Shown here: positions 57,529 to 64,000 of the stretch, in pieces
Position numbering within the stretch: position 1 is the stretch's first letter
How the letters are laid out: every line of letters begins with the position of its first letter
From: Gordonia jinghuaiqii
Lineage (GTDB): Bacteria > Actinomycetota > Actinomycetes > Mycobacteriales > Mycobacteriaceae
Assembly: GCF_014041935.1 (NCBI RefSeq)
Contig: NZ_CP059491.1
Location: forward strand, 1,488,001 to 1,552,000
Reading direction: 5' to 3'
Length of the DNA: 64,000 bases
Made by a program: the position numbers and the translations under genes
Notes under the pieces: model-generated
What the model saw: the letters and a program-made list of their open reading frames with translations, nothing else
What the model was told of the DNA's origin: nothing
Databases searched by the model: none

Positions 57529-58452
57529 ATGGACATTCCCGCCGACTCACATGGCCTGGTTCTACGCTCCGAGGTTGTCGGACCTCATGTCACCGACAAG
57601 CAGCTGCAGCGTTCCGTCGCCGATGACGGACTGCGGCGACTCTGGCCGGGGATCTTTGCCGACTCCTCGACGCTCGCCGACCTCGACAAGCTCGAGACGC
57701 ACCGGATGACCGTAATGGCGGCTGCGCGAGCGGGTGGCCCGACGCGGATCGTCAGTCACGTGTCAGCGGGCGCGATGCATCGACTCCCGATGCTCTACCC
57801 GGACCTGACCCGGGTTCATGTGACGTCGCCGAAAGTGGGTAAGACGACGGACCGGGTGGTGCGCCATCAGGGTGTGGTCGCTCCGCGCGATGTGGTCGTC
57901 GTCGACGGCGTCGCGGTCACCTCCGTCGCCCGCACGGCATGCGACGTCGCCCGTCTCGGGAACTCGCGCCGGGCGCTGGTCGTCCTGGACGCAGCCCTGA
58001 GACAGGGCGCCGAGTTGCAGCGAATGCAGGAGATCCTCGAGTCGTGCCGGCGCTTCAAGGGCGTCGAGATGCTCCGGCGGATGTTGCCACTGGCGACCGC
58101 CCAGTCCGAGAGTGTCGGCGAATCACTCAGTCGCGCACTGATGCTCGAGTGTGCGGACCTTCCCGAACCGCGACCGCAGGTGTCGATAGTCGACGACGAC
58201 GGCACCTTCATCGCTCGCGTCGACTTCCTTCTCGCGGAGAAGTTGGTGGGCGAGTTCGACGGGCTGGTCAAATACAGCGGTGCGCTCAGCGACACACCTC
58301 CGTGGCAGACGGTCGTCGAGGAGAAGGCCCGCGAGGACAAGTTGCGGGCACAGGGGTACATCGTCGTTCGCTGGACCTGGCAAGACCTGCGCGACCGGGC
58401 GAAGTTTCATGCGCTCCTCACGCAGGGTCTGCGACTTGCCGGGGTCCACTGA
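57529..58452 (+). CDS. AbiEi-antitoxin-like/DUF559-type nuclease-fold protein
   Basis: About 307 residues from the ATG at 57529 (GTG at 57475, inside the repeat, would add 18). The N-terminal wing-HTH-like region (SVADDGLRRLWPGIF, IVSHVSAGAMHRLPML, VTSPKVGKTTDRVVRHQG) resembles type IV toxin-antitoxin AbiEi antitoxins. The C-terminal part (FIARVDFLLAEKLVGEFDGLVKY, EEKAREDKLRAQGYIVVRWTW) has the D-x-E-x-D... pattern of DUF559/Vsr-like PD-(D/E)XK nucleases. No AbiEii toxin is adjacent. Such orphan genes are common in actinobacteria. Palindromic repeats flank it on both sides. Confidence 0.75.
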   Translation: MDIPADSHGLVLRSEVVGPHVTDKQLQRSVADDGLRRLWPGIFADSSTLADLDKLETHRMTVMAAARAGGPTRIVSHVSAGAMHRLPMLYPDLTRVHVTSPKVGKTTDRVVRHQGVVAPRDVVVVDGVAVTSVARTACDVARLGNSRRALVVLDAALRQGAELQRMQEILESCRRFKGVEMLRRMLPLATAQSESVGESLSRALMLECADLPEPRPQVSIVDDDGTFIARVDFLLAEKLVGEFDGLVKYSGALSDTPPWQTVVEEKAREDKLRAQGYIVVRWTWQDLRDRAKFHALLTQGLRLAGVH

Positions 58453-58459
58453 TCCGCAT

Positions 58460-58527
58460 ACCCACCACAGACGGGCATACCCACCCCGAAATTCGGGGTG
58501 GGTATGCCCAGGGGTGGTGGGTTTGCG
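58460..58527. repeat. Palindromic repeat, copy 2 (68 nt, bidirectional hairpin)
   Basis: Arms GGGCATACCCACCCCGAA (58473-58490) and TTCGGGGTGGGTATGCCC (58492-58509) pair perfectly around one base, within outer arms CCCACCAC and GTGGTGGG. It lies between the AbiEi-like gene and the convergent SDR gene and could terminate both transcripts. Confidence 0.88.
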
Positions 58528-58533
58528 GGGCGG

Positions 58534-59304
58534 CTACTGCGCGATGAACTTGTTGACGGTCCGGTTCAGGAAGTTGGGGATGAACTTGGCCGCATTGCCG
58601 AGGAACAGGGTCTGGGCTCCCACCGAGTAGCTCGTGCGGTGCAGGAGCTTGTCCTGCCGCGTGGGATGCACCGACTCCCACACCTTGTCGGCAACCTGCT
58701 CCGGGGTGATCCGGATGCCGAGTGTCTTGGTGGACTTGGTCTCTCCGGAGGCCAGCGCCGTCTTGGCCCACAGCGGCCAGATGCTGACCGCGCGGATGTC
58801 GTCGTGCTCCCACTCGAGCTCGAGCGCCTCGGTGAGCCCGCCGACGAAGAACTTGGTGGCCGAGTAGACCGCGATTCCGGGCTGGCCGTAGATCGCCGAC
58901 GCCGAGGCGATGTTCACCAGGTGGGCCCCGGGGGTCTTCTTCAGATACGGGTAGGCGGCCTGGGCGCCGAGCGCGACGCCGAGTGCATCGATGTCGATCT
59001 GGCGACGGATGTCCTCCGGGGTGATGTGGTGGATCTTCCCCGCGTGCAGGATGCCGGCGTTGTTGTCGAGGACGTCGAGGGTTCCGCCGGTGTGCGAGGT
59101 GAACTCGGCCAGGGCGTTGGCCCACTGCTCGGGTTCGCGGACGTCGAGCGTGCCGGTGATGAAGTCGGGGTGATCGGCCTTCACCTTCGCGAGGGCGTCG
59201 GCATCGACGTCGTACACACCGACCGTCCAGCCTTCCCGACCGAACCGCTCGGCGGTGGCGAGACCGATTCCGGCGGCCCCGCCGGTGATGAAGATGGAAG
59301 ACAT
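58534..59304 (-). CDS. Short-chain dehydrogenase/reductase
   Basis: A 256-residue classical SDR; ATG at 59304 is preceded by AGGAG. Cofactor motif TGGAAGIGLATAERFG, NNAG at DNNAGILHAG, catalytic serine in VNIASASAIYG and Y-x-x-x-K in YSATK. Asp in YDVDADAL suggests NAD(H). The C-terminal TSYSVGAQTLFLGNAAKFIPNF is typical of a group found beside fatty-acid/steroid genes. It is divergent from the AurF-type oxygenase gene, with a palindrome between. Confidence 0.9.
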   Translation of the reverse strand: MSSIFITGGAAGIGLATAERFGREGWTVGVYDVDADALAKVKADHPDFITGTLDVREPEQWANALAEFTSHTGGTLDVLDNNAGILHAGKIHHITPEDIRRQIDIDALGVALGAQAAYPYLKKTPGAHLVNIASASAIYGQPGIAVYSATKFFVGGLTEALELEWEHDDIRAVSIWPLWAKTALASGETKSTKTLGIRITPEQVADKVWESVHPTRQDKLLHRTSYSVGAQTLFLGNAAKFIPNFLNRTVNKFIAQ

Positions 59305-59375
59305 GCGAACTCCTACCAAGTGAACGGCGTGCTGAAGAGGTTCTGACCTGCAGCGATTCCGGCTGCCACTGAACT

Positions 59376-59387
59376 TACCGGCCAGTA
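59376..59387. promoter_or_regulatory. Near-palindrome in the SDR-AurF divergent promoter
   Basis: TACCGGCCAGTA matches its reverse complement at 10 of 12 positions. It lies 72 bp upstream of the SDR start and 107 bp upstream of the oxygenase start, a typical TetR operator position. TTGACA at 59429-59434 may be the -35 of the oxygenase promoter. Confidence 0.55.
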
Positions 59388-59493
59388 TATTCGGCGAATC
59401 GTTTACTCGGTCACACCACGGTGCTATCTTGACAACACGCATTGTTATTACATCGATCATTGTCACGATCGCCGACCGGGAAGCGAGTCACTC

Positions 59494-60417
59494 ATGACGG
59501 CCGCGATGGAACGAACCGAGAACGTCATCAGCATGCGAGACCAGGGCACCGAAGAGGTGTCGACCCGCCTGCTGGCCTCGGCTGCCCGCCTGTCACGAAA
59601 CGCGATGACCGAGATCGACTGGTCCAAGCCGATGGACCCCGCCAAATACGGCTGCAGCCCGGAGTGGTCGTCGTTGTACGGGACCGACTACTGGGACGAA
59701 CTCACCGAGGAGCAGCGCATCTCGGTCACGCGCCACGAGTTCGCGTCGATCATGAACATCGGCATCTGGTTCGAGATGATCCTGCAGGAGATGGTGATCC
59801 GGGATCAGTATCTGGGCGACTACCACGGTGCCGAGTTCCAGTTCGCGCTCACCGAGATCGCCGACGAGTGCCGCCACTCGATCATGTTCGCCAAGGCCTC
59901 GGAGAAGATGGTCGGTACCTCCTACCGGCCGTCGAAGAAGGTCGCCCGGCTCGGCAAGGTCTTCAAGATGACCGCCAAGAACGAGGTCGCCTACGCGGGA
60001 ATCCTTGTCGCCGAGGAGGTTCTGGACGTCTTCCAGCGCGGCTGCATGCGTGATGACCGCGTGTTGGATTTCATCCGCACCGTCAACGAGATCCACGTCC
60101 TCGAGGAATCGCGCCACATGAAGTTCGCGCGCGAAGAGGTGCGCGAATCGTTGGAGGGCGTGAGCTGGGCGCGACGCCAGTTCAGTGCACTCGCCGTGGC
60201 TATCGGGGCCTACTACATCGTGACCAGCCTGGTGCAGGGCCAGGCATTCGCCGACGCCGGACTCGACGCCGAGCGCGCGCTCCGGGAGATGAAGCACAAC
60301 TCCCACTTCCACTCGATGATCCGGAGCAGCTGTGCCCACCTCATGGAATTCCTCGACGAGGTCGGCCTGCTGACCAAGCCCGCCATGCGGTACTACCGGA
60401 AAGCCCACATGCTCTGA
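59494..60417 (+). CDS. AurF-type diiron oxygenase
   Basis: A 307-residue protein of the AurF/p-aminobenzoate N-oxygenase-like family. The diiron ligands fit ExxxH/ExxH patterns: MILQEMVIRDQ, TEIADECRHSIMF, EVAYAGILVAEEVLDVF and VNEIHVLEESRHMKFAREEV. AurF oxidises aryl amines to nitro groups, but many mycobacterial homologues act on other substrates. Its stop overlaps FprB, the obvious electron donor. An upstream promoter region carries a palindrome; later in-frame starts are possible. Confidence 0.85.
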   Translation: MTAAMERTENVISMRDQGTEEVSTRLLASAARLSRNAMTEIDWSKPMDPAKYGCSPEWSSLYGTDYWDELTEEQRISVTRHEFASIMNIGIWFEMILQEMVIRDQYLGDYHGAEFQFALTEIADECRHSIMFAKASEKMVGTSYRPSKKVARLGKVFKMTAKNEVAYAGILVAEEVLDVFQRGCMRDDRVLDFIRTVNEIHVLEESRHMKFAREEVRESLEGVSWARRQFSALAVAIGAYYIVTSLVQGQAFADAGLDAERALREMKHNSHFHSMIRSSCAHLMEFLDEVGLLTKPAMRYYRKAHML

Positions 60418-62039
60418 TGTTCGTCATCACTCAATCATGTTGCAGCGACGCGGCATGCGTGTCGGTGTGCCCGGTGAACTGCATCCACCCGACGCCAGAG
60501 GAACGTGGCTTCGGCAGCTCAGACATCCTGCACATCGATCCCGAGGCCTGCATCGACTGCGGGGCGTGCGCCGACGCCTGCCCGGTGGATGCGATCTACC
60601 CCGCGGACAAGCTCGGCACGCGCGACAAGGTGTTCATCGACATCAACGCCGACTTCTACAAGCACAACCCGGATGTGCGGTCGGGGTGGGAGCCGATCGA
60701 CTCGGAGTCGGGCTCCACCGTCACCTACCCCGAGGTTCCCAAACTGCCTGCCGGCCTGCGGGTTGCGCTCGTGGGGACCGGTCCCTCGGGTGGTTACGCG
60801 CTGCGTACGCTGCTCGACCGGACCGAGGCGCAGGTCACCGTGATCGACAAGCTCCCGACGCCGGGCGGCCTGGTCCGTGCCGGTGTCGCACCGGATCATC
60901 CGGGCACCAAGGGTGTGCTGCGCGGCTTCGATCTGCTCTACCGTGACCCCCGGGTCACGATGCTCACCAACGTGACCGTCGGCGACGGTCCCGACCAGAT
61001 CACCCCGGCCGAGTTGTCCGACCATTTCGACGCCGTGTTCTACGCGGTCGGCGCGAGTGAGTCACGGCGACTGGACATCCCGGGCGAGGAACTCCCGGGT
61101 TCGACCTCGGCCACCGACCTGGTGGCCTGGTACAACGGCGTGCCCGGCGTCGAGCAGGGACCACCGTTGCGTCGGGGGACGACCGAGGACCCGGCCACGG
61201 GTCGTGCGGTCGTTGTCGGAACGGGAAATGTCGCGCTCGACGTCGCACGAATCCTGGTGTCACCGCCGGAGTTGCTGGCCACCACCGACATCGCCGACCG
61301 TGCACTGAACATCCTGCGGGAGCAGAACGTGCACGAGGTGGTGCTCCTCGGCCGGCGCGACCAGGCGGCAGCCGCCTATACGGCGGCGGAATACCGTGCG
61401 CTGTCGGAGATCCCGGGTGTCGAGGTCGAGGTGATCGACGGCGTCGACGGGGTGGACATCCCGTCGTCGTTCCGCGGCCCGGCAGATCCCGCGCGGCGTC
61501 GCATCGTCTTCCTGTTCCACAGCACTCCGGAAGAGATCGTCGGCGACGGGCAGGTCGAGTCGATCACCGTCCGAACCGGCGAAGGACGCCACCACATCGC
61601 CACCGACCTCGTGGTGCGTTCCATCGGATACCGTTCGACCCCGATACCGGGGGTGGCGTTCGACGACGACCGCGGGATCTTCCGGAACGTCGACGGTCGC
61701 CTCACCGACGACTCGGGCCAGATCGTGCCCGGCGGATACGTACTCGGCTGGGCCAAACGCGGCCCGAGCGGCGGCATCGGGGTCAACAAGGTGTGCGCGA
61801 CGCGCACGGTCGAGGACTTCATCGACGACGCCCGATCGGGGGTGCTGCGACGCACCCGACGTGCCCCGGATGCCTTCTCGTCGTTGGTGCGCAAGCGCGT
61901 GCGGACCGTCATCGGGTACCGGGGCATGCGTGCCATCGACCGCACCGAACGGCGTCGTGGCGAGGAGCAGGGCCGTCCGAGGGTGAAGTTCACCCAGGTC
62001 GCGGAGATGGTCGGTGCCGCGGGGTGGCGCCGGAGCTGA
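60417..62039 (+). CDS. Ferredoxin-ferredoxin:NADP+ reductase fusion (FprB-like)
   Basis: A 540-residue protein. The first ~90 residues are a two-cluster ferredoxin: CCSDAACVSVCPVNCIHP and CIDCGACADACPVDAIYP. The reductase follows with FAD motif VALVGTGPSGGYALRTLL (~residue 122) and the NADPH segment VVVGTGNVALDVARIL. Mycobacterial FprB has the same fusion. It would pass NADPH electrons to the AurF-type oxygenase encoded just upstream (ATGA overlap). The C-terminal ~60 residues are basic and variable. Confidence 0.92.
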   Translation: MFVITQSCCSDAACVSVCPVNCIHPTPEERGFGSSDILHIDPEACIDCGACADACPVDAIYPADKLGTRDKVFIDINADFYKHNPDVRSGWEPIDSESGSTVTYPEVPKLPAGLRVALVGTGPSGGYALRTLLDRTEAQVTVIDKLPTPGGLVRAGVAPDHPGTKGVLRGFDLLYRDPRVTMLTNVTVGDGPDQITPAELSDHFDAVFYAVGASESRRLDIPGEELPGSTSATDLVAWYNGVPGVEQGPPLRRGTTEDPATGRAVVVGTGNVALDVARILVSPPELLATTDIADRALNILREQNVHEVVLLGRRDQAAAAYTAAEYRALSEIPGVEVEVIDGVDGVDIPSSFRGPADPARRRIVFLFHSTPEEIVGDGQVESITVRTGEGRHHIATDLVVRSIGYRSTPIPGVAFDDDRGIFRNVDGRLTDDSGQIVPGGYVLGWAKRGPSGGIGVNKVCATRTVEDFIDDARSGVLRRTRRAPDAFSSLVRKRVRTVIGYRGMRAIDRTERRRGEEQGRPRVKFTQVAEMVGAAGWRRS

Positions 62040-62128
62040 TTGCCCGGCACCCCGGGGAGCGGATTCGCCCTCGGAGCATGTCGCCCTCGTGTCACCATTT
62101 CTGCCAACCGACGACTCGAGGAGACGCG

Positions 62129-62500
62129 ATGACCACGCCGGCCGCAGTGACAGCAGAGGGAGTCGACACGAGGTGGCGACAGCGATCGCTGCTGGCCGTG
62201 TTCCTGACCGCGCTGGTGGCGCAGAACGCCCTGGCGATCCCGTACGTGCAGCGCAACGGCCCGGCGTCGGTCAAGGACTTCTTCGTCGGCGACATCCTGA
62301 AGACGACGCCCGGTCGCTTCGCCATGGTCGACCTCACCTTCGTGGTGATCGGATTCCATGTCTGGGCGTTCTCCGAGGCGCGGCGGCTGCGCATCCTGCC
62401 ATGGTGGTTGGCGTCGGTGGTGCTCACCTTCGGGGTGGGTATCGCCACCGCCATCCCGTTCTTCTTCCTCGCACGTGAACGGGCGCTGTCTCCGCGCTGA
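62129..62500 (+). CDS. DUF2834-like small membrane protein
   Basis: A 123-residue protein with three TM segments: SLLAVFLTALVAQNALAIPYV, FAMVDLTFVVIGFHVWAF and ILPWWLASVVLTFGVGIATAIPFFFLA, resembling DUF2834. The ATG at 62129 follows GAGGAGAC; the upstream open frame overlaps fprB in another frame and is a shadow. Function unknown. Lies 89 bp after fprB, so it may be in the same transcription unit. Confidence 0.8.
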   Translation: MTTPAAVTAEGVDTRWRQRSLLAVFLTALVAQNALAIPYVQRNGPASVKDFFVGDILKTTPGRFAMVDLTFVVIGFHVWAFSEARRLRILPWWLASVVLTFGVGIATAIPFFFLARERALSPR

Positions 62501-62596
62501 CGCCCGATCGTCGCCCTCTCGGCGACCGACCACGTTGGTGAGAACCAGAAAACGCTGCCGTAACACCGCGGCAAGTCGCATTTCACGCGCCTCGCG

Positions 62597-62602
62597 GATA
62601 GT
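62597..62602 (+). promoter_or_regulatory. -10-like element of a possible leaderless gene
   Basis: GATAGT lies 6 nt before the ATG at 62609, the same spacing as GATAAT before 2636. There is no clear Shine-Dalgarno sequence. Confidence 0.45.
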
Positions 62603-62608
62603 GGCGGC

Positions 62609-62956
62609 ATGTCGAGCACTCCACATTTCCTCCAGGGCGTCTTCACGTTCGCGGGGGCCGGTCTCGCCAAGCCGGGACCCATCGACGCGTCGCTGACCTT
62701 TGTCGTCCCCCCGGGAATGACGGCGCAGCCGTTGTACTTTCGCGGCGGCAACAGCTCCGATGAACTGATCTGCGTCACCCTCGTGCGCGACGGGAAGCCG
62801 ATGCGGATGTTCCCGATGGGGGCCAAGTCGTCGGTCAACGTGCCGCTGCGGGTGGTCGAGGACGTGGACCCGGATGCCACGCTGGAACTCCTGATCGCCG
62901 CGCCGGAAGGTGCGAGCGGCGAGGTCGTCGTCGACTTCGGGATGGTCATCTTCTGA
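62609..62956 (+). CDS. Small protein preceding nitrite reductase-type FAD protein
   Basis: A 115-residue beta-rich protein of the molybdopterin/assimilatory-nitrite-reductase-associated kind: LQGVFTFAGAGLAKPGPIDASLTFVVPPGMTAQPLYFRGGNSSDELICVTLVRDGKPMRMFPMGAKSSVNVPLRVVEDVDPDATLELLIAAPEG. No catalytic motif is visible. It overlaps the FAD enzyme by one base, so both are co-translated. Its role in nitrate/nitrite assimilation is inferred only from position. Confidence 0.72.
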   Translation: MSSTPHFLQGVFTFAGAGLAKPGPIDASLTFVVPPGMTAQPLYFRGGNSSDELICVTLVRDGKPMRMFPMGAKSSVNVPLRVVEDVDPDATLELLIAAPEGASGEVVVDFGMVIF

Positions 62957-64000
62957 TGTCGGCAGCGCAATCGGGTCGTCGGGGTGTCCCGGATCGCCTC
63001 CGACTGGTGGTGGTCGGCAACGGCATGGCCGGGGCACGGACCGTCGAGGAGATCCTCGAACGCGGCGGCGGTGACCTGTTCGACATCACCATGATCGGCG
63101 ACGAGCCGTACGGGAACTACAACCGCATCATGCTCAGTCACGTCCTCGCGGGTGAGTCCACGGTCGACGACGACGATCTGATGCTCAACCCGATGGCCTG
63201 GTACCGCCAGAACGGCGTCACCCTTTTTGCCGGTGACCGCGCCGAGGCGATCGATCGGTTCGCGAAGACGGTGACGTGTGCGTCGGGCCGGGAGATCGAG
63301 TTCGACGTGCTCATCATCGCCACCGGCTCGCACACGTTCTTCCCCAACATGGACGGATTACGTGAACCCGACGGCAAACTCGCCCGCGGCGTGTTCGGGT
63401 TCCGGACCATCTCCGACACCAACGGCATGCTGCAGATGGCCACCGCGCGTGACCACGTCCGGGCCGTCGTGATCGGTGGCGGTCTCCTCGGGCTGGAGGC
63501 CGCGTACGGATTGCAGTCGCAGGGAGTATCCGTCGACGTGGTGCACTCGCCCGGACACCTGATGAACCAGCAGCTCGACGAGCGCGGCGGAAAGGTGCTG
63601 CGCAACAAGATCGAATCCCTCGGTGTGGGCGTGCACACCGGTAAACGCACGACGTCGGTGATGCGGAACGACGACGGAACCGTCTCCGGCGTCGGGTTCA
63701 CCGACGGTGACTCGTTGCCCGCCGACATGATCGTGGTGACCGCGGGTATCCGGCCCAACGTCGAAATCGCCCGCAGCGCAGGGCTCGTCGTCGAACGCGG
63801 GATCGTCGTCGACGACCAGATGCGTTGCGAGGACGAGGCGTTCATCTACGCGGTCGGGGAGTGCGCGCAGCATCGCAGCGAGGTCTACGGTCTCGTCGCA
63901 CCGCTGTGGGAGCAGGCCGTCGTGCTCGCCGATGTGTTGACCGGCGCGAATCCGAAAGCGGAATACCACGGTTCGCGGTTGACGACGAAGCTCAAGGTCG
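62956..64000 (+). CDS. NirB/NasD-type FAD-dependent nitrite reductase large subunit, N-terminal part
   Basis: The first ~348 residues of an FAD/NAD(P)-dependent oxidoreductase; the gene continues past the window. FAD motif VVVGNGMAGARTVEEIL, then ITMIGDEPYGNYNRIMLSHVLAG (the conserved NRI-LS of NirB-type enzymes), NAD motif VVIGGGLLGLEAAYGL, and VYAVGECAQH. Length and LSHVLAG motif fit the large subunit of assimilatory nitrite reductase, though a stand-alone NADH oxidoreductase cannot be excluded because the siroheme domain lies outside. Confidence 0.85.
   Translation, partial: MSAAQSGRRGVPDRLRLVVVGNGMAGARTVEEILERGGGDLFDITMIGDEPYGNYNRIMLSHVLAGESTVDDDDLMLNPMAWYRQNGVTLFAGDRAEAIDRFAKTVTCASGREIEFDVLIIATGSHTFFPNMDGLREPDGKLARGVFGFRTISDTNGMLQMATARDHVRAVVIGGGLLGLEAAYGLQSQGVSVDVVHSPGHLMNQQLDERGGKVLRNKIESLGVGVHTGKRTTSVMRNDDGTVSGVGFTDGDSLPADMIVVTAGIRPNVEIARSAGLVVERGIVVDDQMRCEDEAFIYAVGECAQHRSEVYGLVAPLWEQAVVLADVLTGANPKAEYHGSRLTTKLKV

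Overview
The window is high-GC, densely coding actinobacterial chromosome. The organism is a mycolic-acid-lineage actinomycete (Mycobacteriales), most like Gordonia or a close relative; genus is inferred, since no rRNA gene is present. Evidence: the order sucC-sucD ... DUF5336 membrane protein - perM-like - purN - purH ... AAA ATPase - VWA protein, which matches the Rv0951-Rv0959 block of Mycobacterium tuberculosis as I remember it; a leucine-catabolic operon in the order of the mycobacterial accD1-accA1-fadE19-maoC-citE-fadD35 block; a DUF222/HNH (13E12-type) protein; FprB; GTG starts, ATGA/GTGA overlaps and several likely leaderless genes.

Layout. 1-1.3 kb: end of sucC, sucD and a strong terminator. 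1.3-5.9 kb: secreted HNH/Excalibur lipoprotein, a nonapeptide-repeat protein coupled to an RDD membrane protein, an SRPBCC protein, an apparent internally deleted accD3-like carboxyltransferase remnant and a LysR regulator. 6.3-16.4 kb: a ten-gene catabolic operon with an HpaB-type monooxygenase, VOC extradiol dioxygenase, RraA-type aldolase, cupin, ALDH, RidA protein, NCS1 permease, flavin reductase, acyl-CoA-dehydrogenase-fold monooxygenase and FAH-family enzyme. This reads as hydroxylation and meta-cleavage of an aromatic, possibly nitrogen-bearing, substrate. 16.5-20 kb: NUDIX, nitroreductase, TetR, DUF5336 and a PrmC-like methyltransferase.

20-34 kb: a fused indolepyruvate-ferredoxin-oxidoreductase-type enzyme diverges from an accD1-accA1-acyl-CoA dehydrogenase-MaoC-CitE-FadD-acetoacetyl-CoA synthetase operon, with a 20-bp palindrome between them. 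Together they could take a 2-oxoacid such as 2-oxoisocaproate to acetoacetyl-CoA. 34-40.4 kb: the conserved DUF5336-perM-purN-purH core and a TSUP exporter. 40.6-46.4 kb: HNH protein and a sulfonate-type ABC transporter with a TauD dioxygenase. 46.5-48 kb: ArsR-SRPBCC-DinB module with two obvious operators. 48-51.6 kb: AAA ATPase/VWA pair.

51.6-64 kb: membrane proteins with repetitive proline/glycine/glutamine-rich tails, DUF1707 and AEC proteins, rpmF, a TRIC-family channel, an AbiEi/DUF559-like gene bracketed by two copies of a 68-nt palindromic repeat, an SDR divergent from an AurF-type diiron oxygenase coupled to FprB, and the start of a nitrite-reductase-type FAD protein. I found no tRNA, rRNA, CRISPR array, insertion-sequence transposase or phage gene.
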